From Bacteroidetes bacterium OLB9 (GTDB lineage: Bacteria > Bacteroidota > Bacteroidia > Chitinophagales > Saprospiraceae): a stretch of DNA of 64,000 nt. Under the pieces are notes generated by a model that worked only from the letters and a program-made list of their open reading frames with translations, did not search any database and had not been told where the DNA came from. A program made the translations under genes and the position numbers. Of the stretch, positions 45,099 through 53,975 are shown in pieces (within the stretch, counting starts at the first letter, position 1; every line of letters starts with the position of its first letter). The DNA is taken from positions 104,259 to 168,258 of the forward strand of contig LNBW01000067.1 in NCBI GenBank assembly GCA_001567255.1. The letters run 5' to 3'.

Positions 45099-47569
45099 TC
45101 TATAACCCTAAATGCTGCCCACTTTTCAGGGCTGTAATGCTTGCGAAGTGAAGCTTTCGTGAGATCCATAGAAGTATAAGCATCATAACCACTCAGATAG
45201 TACGAATAAAATTGGTCACAAACTTCAGTGGCAACTCGATCATCCACCGGCCATAAAGTGGCTATCACCGTAGTAACACCGGCTGTTTTTATAGCATTGG
45301 CGATACTGGCATTGCCTAAACCTGCCATATAATTTCCGACACCTGAATCGCACGCAGATAGAAATACCAGCTGCTTATCCGTTAGATCCATATCCACGAT
45401 GTCTAACGCAGTGATATCAGGAGTAGAAACATCAACGCTATCCTGCGCCAATAGTAACTTTACTGCCGAATTTGATCTATAAAAATCCTGACCTAGCAAA
45501 TTACTTTTTTTAATCACTCCATGAGTAGATATATGGACATGAGATATATTCTCGTCCTGAAGACATTTTTGAAGATTCTTTTTTGTTGCATTGCACTGAT
45601 CAAAGACCTGGTAAGAAAGGTGTTGATCTTTCATTTTCTGTACAATTAGTTTCACTTCACTGGCAGATCCTGAAAGATAAGGCGCTTCTGTACCACCTGC
45701 TTTGATACAGTTGTATCTGATACCGCCGATTATCGTAAAATTGGGGTTGTCCTGAACAGCGTTGAGTTTTTGTCTATTTTTTTTGATAATTGAATATGCA
45801 TTTTCAACATATTTGATCTGGTACTGATCATTCAACAATTGGGACTTCTTACCTATACTACTCAGCACTTCAAAAGCGATAGTATTAAAAACGCCATCTG
45901 GAGCAATCAGAAGTCTCTTTTTGTCTTTAAGATGGCTTTCTATCGGTCGAATTAAATAATTATACAACCTCAAGTTCAAATTGCCATTATTGGTATAGTT
46001 GGTTTTGAGGGTATGAATACGAAGGCTGTCTTCCGGATGGGAATATAAATAAAATCCAAATTCATTTTTAGTGATAACAAAAACATAAATCTTGGGTATT
46101 TGACTTCTGTCAATTATCTGATAATAATCTAAAAACACATCATCATCCTCAAGGTTATCTCGTAAATGTGTGAGCTTAAGGTTTGTATGCCATTGTACTT
46201 TGTTATCTTCAAGGTGTTGCTGCAATCTTGCAGAGTAATATCCTATAGAATCTTGTATAATGTCCATATTCTGAGATGCAATCAGCTTTTTGTATTTTTC
46301 AAAATCCTCCCTCATTTCATTGTTCTGGCTGTTTTCAAATAGCTTCCGCCGTACTTCAAAATACCGATTAGATATATTTTTCAGATTGGACAATTTTTCA
46401 TAGATCTGCTGATAATACTGAGGTTTGTCATGCTGCGTTACATAATCTATTAGGTATTCATATTTTGATAATATCAGCCGGATGTTATTACTTTGAACTG
46501 ACAGTGCTTCATTGACCAGGTTGATATAATTGTAATATAATGATTCCATTGAGTGCTCTATCAGTTCATTTTCTTCCTCCTGAGTCTTTTGTGTAAATTT
46601 TAGCTTTGCAAAATTAAGATTGATCCTGAAAAAGTGATGTTTTGGTACATTTTCATAATCCATTGCTTTTTCCATTGAAAGGCATTTTTCTCTAGCTCCA
46701 GCTTCTTCCTTTCTACCTATCAAGTAGATGATATTATGAATGCCCAAATTATAATCACTATCAAATGATGACGGTGCAATCTCCTTATGATAATGAGCCG
46801 CTTTGTCCAGCTGTTCCTTTTTAACGTAATAGATAAAGTTCTCCGCATTGAGTTCAGCTTTTGCGTTTTTATCATACTTGGTGTTTTTTGTCAACGCCAA
46901 CAATTTTTCTGTATATTCTTCCGAAATAGCGTCTATACCAAGGTTTTGAGCCATACTGATAACGCCTAATAAATTGTCAATATGGACAGCAGTATCTACA
47001 GCTGCAACTTGTGTGACAAGCTCCTCGTTTTCTAGATATATATCTAATGCGGCATTAAAATCGTTTTTCCAGTTGTAATACAATGCATAATTGACACGAG
47101 TGGCAAAAAAATCTCTATAGCTTACATCAAAATGTTGTCCACCTTCGTACAACGCTTCATCCAAGTTTCTTTTCATTCCAGCATAATCACTATCCATCAA
47201 ATGAAACAGCGCACGTTGATATTTTAAATAGAGTTGAGTAGAATCATTGACATTTTGGCATTTAGCAATATATTCATCAAACAATTGGAATGCTTTTTTA
47301 CGTTGATTCATTCTAAAAAAATTGTATGCAATCCGATCCCGTAATATAGCTTTGGTGGACCAATATACACATGGGCACTTTTTGAAACCTTCTTGCGACA
47401 GCAAATCCAATCGTTCGTCAATAGCATTAAAGTTGTTTAGCTTTCTAAGGCTGTCAATATATGGCTTTGCTTCTTTATAAAAATAATCCTTAAATGCGAT
47501 ACATTCATTATTTTGACTATAAACAACACCACTGATAAAAAAGCATAAAATAATTACTAAACCCTTCAT
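45095..47569 (-). CDS. Secreted TPR-CHAT caspase-like protease
   Basis: 824 aa. A signal peptide (about 1-18, MKGLVIILCFFISGVVYSQ) directs it out of the cytoplasm. Residues 60-450 are helical TPR-like repeats, and 570-824 are the CHAT caspase fold: the catalytic His is probably His683 in HISTHGV and the Cys is Cys740 in FLSACDSGVG, with GLGNASIANAIKTAGVTTVIATLWPVDD following, typical of CHAT. All catalytic parts are present. The gene ends head-on with the anti-sigma-like gene (4-base overlap of the ends). The substrate is unknown; the neighbouring membrane protein is a candidate. Confidence 0.9.
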   Translation of the reverse strand: MKGLVIILCFFISGVVYSQNNECIAFKDYFYKEAKPYIDSLRKLNNFNAIDERLDLLSQEGFKKCPCVYWSTKAILRDRIAYNFFRMNQRKKAFQLFDEYIAKCQNVNDSTQLYLKYQRALFHLMDSDYAGMKRNLDEALYEGGQHFDVSYRDFFATRVNYALYYNWKNDFNAALDIYLENEELVTQVAAVDTAVHIDNLLGVISMAQNLGIDAISEEYTEKLLALTKNTKYDKNAKAELNAENFIYYVKKEQLDKAAHYHKEIAPSSFDSDYNLGIHNIIYLIGRKEEAGAREKCLSMEKAMDYENVPKHHFFRINLNFAKLKFTQKTQEEENELIEHSMESLYYNYINLVNEALSVQSNNIRLILSKYEYLIDYVTQHDKPQYYQQIYEKLSNLKNISNRYFEVRRKLFENSQNNEMREDFEKYKKLIASQNMDIIQDSIGYYSARLQQHLEDNKVQWHTNLKLTHLRDNLEDDDVFLDYYQIIDRSQIPKIYVFVITKNEFGFYLYSHPEDSLRIHTLKTNYTNNGNLNLRLYNYLIRPIESHLKDKKRLLIAPDGVFNTIAFEVLSSIGKKSQLLNDQYQIKYVENAYSIIKKNRQKLNAVQDNPNFTIIGGIRYNCIKAGGTEAPYLSGSASEVKLIVQKMKDQHLSYQVFDQCNATKKNLQKCLQDENISHVHISTHGVIKKSNLLGQDFYRSNSAVKLLLAQDSVDVSTPDITALDIVDMDLTDKQLVFLSACDSGVGNYMAGLGNASIANAIKTAGVTTVIATLWPVDDRVATEVCDQFYSYYLSGYDAYTSMDLTKASLRKHYSPEKWAAFRVID

Positions 47570-47780
47570 TGTAACCTTATATTCATCTGGTATTTAGTGT
47601 AAAAATATTAGATAATACCTTATATCGTATGATTATAACAATATTTTTTTGGGAAATTTATATTTTCAGATTAAAATCATCCATGGATATCATCATCTTA
47701 TAAATTGAGAGTATGTAACACTGCAGAAGATATAATCGAACTAGGAAGCCATGTTACCAACTGAAATCGTTTAAAATTAC
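47570..47780. other. Spacer between CHAT and ileS genes
   Basis: AT-rich divergent region, no gene seen. It should carry promoters for both genes. Confidence 0.4.
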
Positions 47781-47788
47781 TACCTTTG
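47781..47788 (+). promoter_or_regulatory. Bacteroidota -7 element before ileS
   Basis: TACCTTTG fits TAnnTTTG and lies about 70 bases before the ileS start. Confidence 0.45.
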
Positions 47789-47859
47789 TGCTCATTTTAA
47801 AATATCGCATTGAGACAGATTTCTAACGATTTATTCTGATAGTTAAAATTCAGATATTC

Positions 47860-50800
47860 ATGGCAAAATATAATGACGATTTAAAACAGCTCGACCTTCC
47901 TCATATTGATCAATTAATGCTCAAGTTCTGGGAAGAAAATGATATTTTTAACAAAAGCGTAAACCAGCGACCGGTGGACAATAGCTTTGTGTTTTACGAA
48001 GGTCCACCATCTGCCAATGGCATGCCAGGTATTCACCATGTGATGGGGCGTACTGTCAAAGATATCTTCTGCCGATTCCAGACGATGAAAGGTAAAAGGG
48101 TAGAAAGAAAAGGTGGCTGGGATACTCATGGTTTACCTATCGAGCTTTCTGTAGAAAAAGAACTAGGCATTACAAAGGAAGATATCGGTAAGAAAATCTC
48201 TGTGGATGACTATAACCACAAATGTCGCGAGACAGTCATGAGATACAAAGACCTATGGGATGACATTACACGGAAAATGGGATACTGGGTTGATCTTGAC
48301 AATCCTTATATCACTTTCAATAATGAATATATTGAGTCTGTATGGTGGCTGCTGGCTCAACTCTATAACAAAGGTCTGCTTTACAAAGGATATACCATTC
48401 AGCCTTACTCTCCTGCTGCAGGCACAGGATTAAGTTCACACGAATTGAATCAACCGGGATGTTATAGAGATGTGACAGATACTACCGTCGTAGCTCAATT
48501 TTTGACGAAACCCGATACACTTCCGGACTTTTTACATGGTTATGGAGATATATTCATTCTAGCTTGGACCACTACACCGTGGACTTTACCATCCAATACA
48601 GCACTGACTGTCGGACCTAAAATTGATTATGTGCTTGTAAAAACTTACAATCAATACACTTTCAAGCCGATCAATGTTATAATTGGAAAAGCACTGGTTG
48701 AAAAGCAACTGGCCGGCAAGTTTATGCAGGTAGAAACTGAAGATCAACTCAATGCTTATCAGCAGAGTGATAAGAAAATACCTTATCTAGTAGTGAAGGA
48801 ATTCAAAGGGCAAGACCTCATCGGTATTCGATATGAGCAGTTACTGAATTACGCATTGCCGTATGATCATCCTGAAAACGCTTTCAGGGTAATCGGCGGC
48901 AGCTTTGTCACCACTGAAGACGGTACAGGAATCGTGCATACTGCTCCCACCTTTGGTGCTGACGACGCTAAGGCTGCTAGAGAAGCTGTACCTGAAGTGC
49001 CAGCAATGCTAGTGTTGGATGAACATGACAATCCGGTGCCTTTAGTAGATTTACAAGGTAGATTCCGCAAAGAACTTACTGAAATAGGTGGCAAATATGT
49101 TAAAAATGAATATTACAATGAAGGCGAAGCTCCTGAAAAGTCAGTCGATGTCGAAATAGCCATCAAGCTTAAGGAAGAAAACCGTGCCTTCAAGGTGGAA
49201 AAATATGTGCACAACTATCCACATTGCTGGCGTACTGACAAGCCGGTGTTGTACTATCCATTAGACAGCTGGTTTATCCGATCTACTGCGATGAAGGATA
49301 AAATGATTGAACTCAATAAAACAATCAACTGGAAGCCAGCCCACACCGGTGAAAAGCGCTTCGGCAATTGGCTGGAAAATCTCAATGACTGGAATCTTTC
49401 GAGATCCAGATATTGGGGTATTCCGTTGCCGATTTGGAGGACTGAGGATGCTTCAGAAGAACAATGTATCGAATCTATCGCTGATCTTCAGGTAGAAGTA
49501 GCTAAAGCTAATGAGCAATTAGGCCTCAACCAAACTGTACCTGCCGATTTACACCGACCCTATATTGACGAAGTGATTTTAGTATCACAATCCGGCAAAC
49601 CTATGAAGCGTGAGCTCGATCTTATCGATGTGTGGTTCGATTCGGGCTCTATGCCGTATGCTCAATGGCACTACCCAATGGAAAATCGAGATTTTATTGA
49701 TAAAGGCACCACTTTCCCCGCTGATTTTATAGCTGAAGGTGTGGACCAAACGCGTGGATGGTTTTTCACATTACATGCCATCGCTTCGATGGTCTTCGGG
49801 AGTGTCGCTTATAAAAATGTGGTTTCCAATGGACTGGTCCTAGACAAAAACGGTGTAAAAATGTCTAAGCGACTAGGCAATGTCATTGATCCGTTTAAAA
49901 CGCTCGAAGACTACGGGGCTGATGCCACAAGGTGGTATATGATTTCCAATGCTCAGCCATGGGACAACCTCAAGTTTGACCTTGACGGCATTGACGAAGT
50001 ACGTCGTAAATTCTTTGGCACCTTATTTAATACCTACTCGTTCTTTGCTCTATATGCTAATATTGATAAGTTTTCATACAGCGAAGCAGTTATTCCTTTG
50101 GAAAAAAGACAAGAAATAGACCGATGGATTATTTCCTTATTAAATTCACTAATCAAAGAAGTCGATAATGACCTGGCCAATTATGAGCCTACAGATGCGA
50201 CTAGGAAGATAATGTCGTTTGTAGATGAACATCTGTCCAACTGGTATGTCAGACTATGCAGAAGGCGCTTCTGGAAAGGAGAATACTCGGAAGACAAAAT
50301 TGCTGCTTATCAAACCTTGTATGAATGTCTGACTACGATTAGCAAACTGATGTCACCTTTTGCACCGATGTTTGCAGACTGGCTGTATAAAAATCTTAAT
50401 GAAGCAACCGGCAAAGAAGTCCATATTTCCGTACATTTAAGCGATTTCCCTATAGCTGATCGTAATCATATAGACCTTGCCTTAGAGCAACGTATGGACT
50501 ATGCACAGCGCATCTCATCTTTAGTTCTTTCTATTCGCAAAAAAGAAGGTATCCGTGTGCGGCAACCACTAACTAAAATTCTTCTTCCTGTCCTTGACCC
50601 TGATTTCATCCATCAGGTAGATAGTGTTAGAGACTTGATTTTATCAGAAGTCAACGTCAAAGATATCGAATATATCACAGACACAGACGGATTTATAAGA
50701 AAGAAAGCTAAGGCAAATTTCAAAACGCTGGGTCGCATCCTCGGCAAGCATATGAAAACCGGAGCACAAATGATCCAGGAGATGGATCAGGCATCGATAT

Positions 50801-51216
50801 CACAACTTGAAAAGACCAATGCCTTTTCTATCGAGATTGAAGGTGAAAGTTTTAACCTTACAACAGAAGATGTGGAGATCAGCTTTGATGAGATTCCGGG
50901 TTGGCAAGTGGCCACAGACAGAGAAGTCACTGTAGCATTAGATGTCACTCTAACTGAAGACCTCATTGCGGAGGGTTTAGCGCGAGAGCTTGTGAATCGT
51001 ATTCAAAATATAAGAAAAAATAGTGATTTCAATGTGACTGATCGTATTATAGTTGATATTGAAAAAAATAATATCATCTTACCTGCCATAGAAAAGTTTG
51101 GTGATTATATCCGTCAGGAAGTACTTGCTAATCAGATTAATATCAATGACAATGACGGTGAATTGACTGAAATCACAGAAGAGGTAAGTGTTAAAATTGC
51201 TATATCAAAAGCCTAA
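47860..51216 (+). CDS. ileS: Isoleucyl-tRNA synthetase, GxHH-signature type
   Basis: Charges tRNA-Ile; 1118 aa, the long type. The editing domain contains TTPWTLPSN near residues 228-236. The class I signature after PPSANG reads GIHH (residues 57-60) where other class I enzymes have HIGH, with conserved spacing to the following KD. KMSKR lies at 667-671. The swapped GxHH motif is known from IleS2-type enzymes, where it goes with very strong resistance to mupirocin. The anticodon-binding C-terminal half is complete and a terminator follows. Confidence 0.96.
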   Translation: MAKYNDDLKQLDLPHIDQLMLKFWEENDIFNKSVNQRPVDNSFVFYEGPPSANGMPGIHHVMGRTVKDIFCRFQTMKGKRVERKGGWDTHGLPIELSVEKELGITKEDIGKKISVDDYNHKCRETVMRYKDLWDDITRKMGYWVDLDNPYITFNNEYIESVWWLLAQLYNKGLLYKGYTIQPYSPAAGTGLSSHELNQPGCYRDVTDTTVVAQFLTKPDTLPDFLHGYGDIFILAWTTTPWTLPSNTALTVGPKIDYVLVKTYNQYTFKPINVIIGKALVEKQLAGKFMQVETEDQLNAYQQSDKKIPYLVVKEFKGQDLIGIRYEQLLNYALPYDHPENAFRVIGGSFVTTEDGTGIVHTAPTFGADDAKAAREAVPEVPAMLVLDEHDNPVPLVDLQGRFRKELTEIGGKYVKNEYYNEGEAPEKSVDVEIAIKLKEENRAFKVEKYVHNYPHCWRTDKPVLYYPLDSWFIRSTAMKDKMIELNKTINWKPAHTGEKRFGNWLENLNDWNLSRSRYWGIPLPIWRTEDASEEQCIESIADLQVEVAKANEQLGLNQTVPADLHRPYIDEVILVSQSGKPMKRELDLIDVWFDSGSMPYAQWHYPMENRDFIDKGTTFPADFIAEGVDQTRGWFFTLHAIASMVFGSVAYKNVVSNGLVLDKNGVKMSKRLGNVIDPFKTLEDYGADATRWYMISNAQPWDNLKFDLDGIDEVRRKFFGTLFNTYSFFALYANIDKFSYSEAVIPLEKRQEIDRWIISLLNSLIKEVDNDLANYEPTDATRKIMSFVDEHLSNWYVRLCRRRFWKGEYSEDKIAAYQTLYECLTTISKLMSPFAPMFADWLYKNLNEATGKEVHISVHLSDFPIADRNHIDLALEQRMDYAQRISSLVLSIRKKEGIRVRQPLTKILLPVLDPDFIHQVDSVRDLILSEVNVKDIEYITDTDGFIRKKAKANFKTLGRILGKHMKTGAQMIQEMDQASISQLEKTNAFSIEIEGESFNLTTEDVEISFDEIPGWQVATDREVTVALDVTLTEDLIAEGLARELVNRIQNIRKNSDFNVTDRIIVDIEKNNIILPAIEKFGDYIRQEVLANQININDNDGELTEITEEVSVKIAISKA

Positions 51217-51337
51217 CTTTGGATTCGGTTTAACCCATATTACTTCTTAGGTCTTTTTAGAAGGGAAATGGTACAAAATAGATATGAAGTAGTATTTTCG
51301 TTTAGTAATCTTTTAGTGTTTAATCTGGGTTTAAAAT

Positions 51338-51377
51338 AAAAAGCCCTACTATCATCGCAATAGTAGGGCTTTGTTTT
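51338..51377 (+). terminator. Terminator after ileS
   Basis: AAAGCCCTACTA (51340-51351) pairs with TAGTAGGGCTTT (51361-51372), followed by GTTTT; the A-rich left flank allows function in the other direction too. Confidence 0.85.
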
Positions 51378-51458
51378 CCAATGGCCTTTATGAGCAACCT
51401 TGCATCATCTGCAAGATATTAGGTCTTTTATTTCTTTATGCTTGATAGAATATTTGAA

Positions 51459-52310
51459 TTAATTTAAAACCTCACTAAAAGTATCTCCGGCATTGATATC
51501 ACCTGTCTTAAATCCCTTTGAAAACCAATACATCCTTTGCTGTGAAGTACCATGTGTATAGGTTTCCGGTCTAGTATAACCTTGGGTTCTACTTTGTATA
51601 TTGTCATCGCCCACTGCCGCCGCAGCATTCATAGCTTCTTCAACATCACCTTCATCTAAAAATTTTTGTTCATAATGTGCCCATACTCCTGCAAAAAAGT
51701 CTGCCTGCAATTCAGTAGCTACCTGGATTCTATTGGCTCCAACTTTATTAGTTTGCTGTTGAGCATTATGCGTCTTTTGTAAAACGCCCAAAACATTCTG
51801 TACGTGATGTCCCACTTCATGTGCAATGACATAAGCTATTGCAAAATCTCCTCCTTCAGCGCCAAATCTTTGTCTCAATGTGTTGAAAAATGACATATCC
51901 ATATACAGCGTCTGATCTGATGGACAATAGAAAGGTCCTGTGCTGGCACTAGCACCACCACATCCTGATGAAGTAGCCCCGCTAAATAGCACTAATTTAG
52001 GCTGAGGATAATTGATACCATTTTCTCTAAACAATCTTGTCCATGTATCTTCCGTCGAAGCGAGAATCGTTGATACAAATTCTCCTACTACTTTTTCCTC
52101 AGGTGTTAACTCCTTAGCTACCTCCGTTTGTTGCGGTATCATCTGATTGGCTAGAGCTCCTGCTATCTCTTGAGGGTCTCCTCCCATAAATAGCTGAAAT
52201 AATAAAAATATAATACCTAACGCCCCTCCTCCAGCAACAACTTTGCCGGTTGTACTCATGCCTCTTCTGTCTTCAACATTACTGCTCTGACGACGTCCTT
52301 CCCATTTCAT
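51459..52310 (-). CDS. Neutral zinc metallopeptidase (YpfJ family)
   Basis: 283 aa membrane-anchored metallopeptidase. One membrane helix near residues 24-42 follows a basic, glycine-rich start (MKWEGRRQSSNVEDRRG). The zinc motif HEVGHH is at 164-169, with the third ligand probably Glu200 in ATELQADFFAG. The KMSTSGC-like region carries GATSSGCGGASASTGPFYCP with two Cys that may form a disulphide. Role unknown; YpfJ is a putative neutral metallopeptidase. Confidence 0.92.
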   Translation of the reverse strand: MKWEGRRQSSNVEDRRGMSTTGKVVAGGGALGIIFLLFQLFMGGDPQEIAGALANQMIPQQTEVAKELTPEEKVVGEFVSTILASTEDTWTRLFRENGINYPQPKLVLFSGATSSGCGGASASTGPFYCPSDQTLYMDMSFFNTLRQRFGAEGGDFAIAYVIAHEVGHHVQNVLGVLQKTHNAQQQTNKVGANRIQVATELQADFFAGVWAHYEQKFLDEGDVEEAMNAAAAVGDDNIQSRTQGYTRPETYTHGTSQQRMYWFSKGFKTGDINAGDTFSEVLN

Positions 52311-52425
52311 TATGCAAATTATTAAAAAGGTTTAAAAATATAAATACAATAATAAGACTTTATTATCGCATTCTAGTAACGTAATAGCAGAAAATATTGT
52401 TACAATTTATGTTAAGAGCATACCT

Positions 52426-52647
52426 TTATACCTCAGATCTGCTGTACGCCATGATATTTTCCATACTGGATTTACTGGGGCTAAACATAACTTTAGGAAG
52501 GATATCTAAGCCCGATTTGAGCAAATGATATTCTTCCAGCATGGTACTGTCTTCTTCCATAGCAAATTCCATCTCAAGCCTTGTAAACAAGTCGATTTCT
52601 TTATGGAGTAAGAGGATGAGGTCATTAGAAGTGTAATTTTGGGCCAT
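52426..52647 (-). CDS. Small acidic hypothetical protein (73 aa)
   Basis: Helical, acidic protein with no signal peptide or membrane segment (NDLILLLHKEIDLFTRLEMEF). I recognise no family. The ORF has normal codon use, an ATG start and lies between two genes of the same strand, so it is probably real. Confidence 0.6.
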   Translation of the reverse strand: MAQNYTSNDLILLLHKEIDLFTRLEMEFAMEEDSTMLEEYHLLKSGLDILPKVMFSPSKSSMENIMAYSRSEV

Positions 52648-52729
52648 ATACTGGTTTTAAGGTTTAGTAAAATAATATCACTTCTAAAAACTTCATTTTA
52701 ATATTTAATATTGTGTGTCAGGATTAATT

Positions 52730-53155
52730 TTATTTCACTCTAAACCAGGTCTGCGTTCTACCCAGTAGCGAAAACCCTAAATAACCGCGAACTTTTAGCT
52801 TGTCTTGTCCTTCAAGTTCTATTTTACAGCTATATTCTTTACCATTCTTTGGATCCATGATGGTACCGTCATCCCATACCTTACCGCTCTTGCTCAAGTC
52901 CCATAAAATTTCCATCCCCACTAGTTTTTTGCCTTTTTTAGTGCCTTTGCAGGCTGTACAAACATCAGTGGTAGCTCCTTCCAGCAATTTAACAACTTTA
53001 CCATATAGCTTTCCATTTTTCTCAAAGATTTCAACGTAAGATTTTTCCTTGCCACTTTCATCATCTACCGTCTTCCAAATACCTAAGGGACTCTGTCCAC
53101 TTGAAGCGAAAACAAAATTAAATATAAATATTAAAGCTATAAACGTTCTATTCAT
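52730..53155 (-). CDS. DUF2147-family exported protein
   Basis: 141 aa with a signal peptide (cleavage after FASSGQ). The mature part matches DUF2147: SPLGIWKTVDDESGKEKSYVEI, YGKVVKLLEG, a Cys pair CTACKGTK, and IMDPKNGKEYSCKIELEGQDKLKVRGYLGFSLLGRTQTW. Function unknown; probably a periplasmic or surface beta-barrel-like domain. Confidence 0.88.
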   Translation of the reverse strand: MNRTFIALIFIFNFVFASSGQSPLGIWKTVDDESGKEKSYVEIFEKNGKLYGKVVKLLEGATTDVCTACKGTKKGKKLVGMEILWDLSKSGKVWDDGTIMDPKNGKEYSCKIELEGQDKLKVRGYLGFSLLGRTQTWFRVK

Positions 53156-53185
53156 GATGTATAAAGATTTTAGTTATTAAACGTT

Positions 53186-53548
53186 TTAATATTGTTCCAG
53201 TTCCCTTGGATGCCAGAATTTTTGTTCAAAATTGACCACCTTGTCGTCTTTAATTACAACACCTTCTGCTATTAAAAGCTCCTCCATTAGAGTAGGCGTT
53301 GCAAATTGTAAGCGCCCTGACAACTCTCCTTTACGATTGACCACCCTATGTGCAGGTATTTTCATATCATAATTGTGGCATTGATTCAGTGCCCATCCAA
53401 CCATTCGTGCTGATCCCAGTCCTAGAAAGTCCGCAATAGCCCCAAAAGTTGTCACCCTTCCCACAGGGATTAGTCTTGTCACATCATATACTCGAAAAAA
53501 GTAATGATTAGTATCAACAGCCGATTTCTCTTCTTTACGTTTAGCCAT
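53186..53548 (-). CDS. Alkyltransferase-like (ATL) DNA-binding protein of the MGMT family
   Basis: 120 aa from the ATG at 53548; a longer frame to 53596 is open. It has the Ada/MGMT C-terminal DNA-binding fold (VTTFGAIADFLGLGSARMVGWALNQC). In active O6-alkylguanine transferases the motif is PCHR; here it is PAHR (residues 65-68), so the acceptor Cys is missing. That makes it an ATL, which flags O6-alkylguanine lesions for nucleotide excision repair rather than removing the alkyl group. Length also fits ATLs. Confidence 0.9.
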   Translation of the reverse strand: MAKRKEEKSAVDTNHYFFRVYDVTRLIPVGRVTTFGAIADFLGLGSARMVGWALNQCHNYDMKIPAHRVVNRKGELSGRLQFATPTLMEELLIAEGVVIKDDKVVNFEQKFWHPRELEQY

Positions 53549-53890
53549 AATGGCGTCCGCTTTTTCGCAAATATAATTTTTTATATGGGATTTCAAGTAA
53601 TTTAGATCAATGTCTTTGATATTTCCTTTGAAAGGCTTATTGCTGAATGTTTACGATCTTTCTAAGGTTATAAAATGCGATCAATTAATTTTGACTCCTG
53701 CAACTAAAAAATAATTGCCTTATACCTATTTTAGCGATCAGGTAAAGGCAAAAGTTTGAAAGTGGAACTGAAAAATATTGGTTTAAGCTTCAAATGCTTG
53801 AGATTTTGTCCCAATTAATTAGGTTATTCTTGATAAAAGCCATTTCATAATATCATATTTTATTATTGTCAATGTTAATTACTTGAATAC
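53549..53890. other. Divergent intergenic region before malQ
   Basis: No gene supported. Promoter elements should be at both ends; a dyad overlaps the malQ side (53891-53917). Confidence 0.4.
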
Positions 53891-53917
53891 TTAGTGTATA
53901 TTTGTCACTAATATACA
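53891..53917 (+). promoter_or_regulatory. Overlapping dyads at a -7 element upstream of malQ
   Basis: TATATTTG (53897-53904) fits TAnnTTTG. Two nested dyads surround it: TTAGTG/CACTAA (53891-53896, 53906-53911) and TGTATAT/ATATACA (53895-53901, 53911-53917). Such a site could bind a repressor controlling glucan use. Confidence 0.4.
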
Positions 53918-53975
53918 TTAGATACCGGACAAGGTATCACTATTGTTTTTCACTGTCAGTTAAAAATTTACAGCA

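Noticed and set aside
43566..47569. A CRISPR array or gRAMP/Cas7-11 gene to go with the TPR-CHAT and sigma genes
   Set aside because: No direct repeats with regular spacing and no Cas-like protein anywhere in the window; the similarity to type III-E is in the protease/sigma part only.
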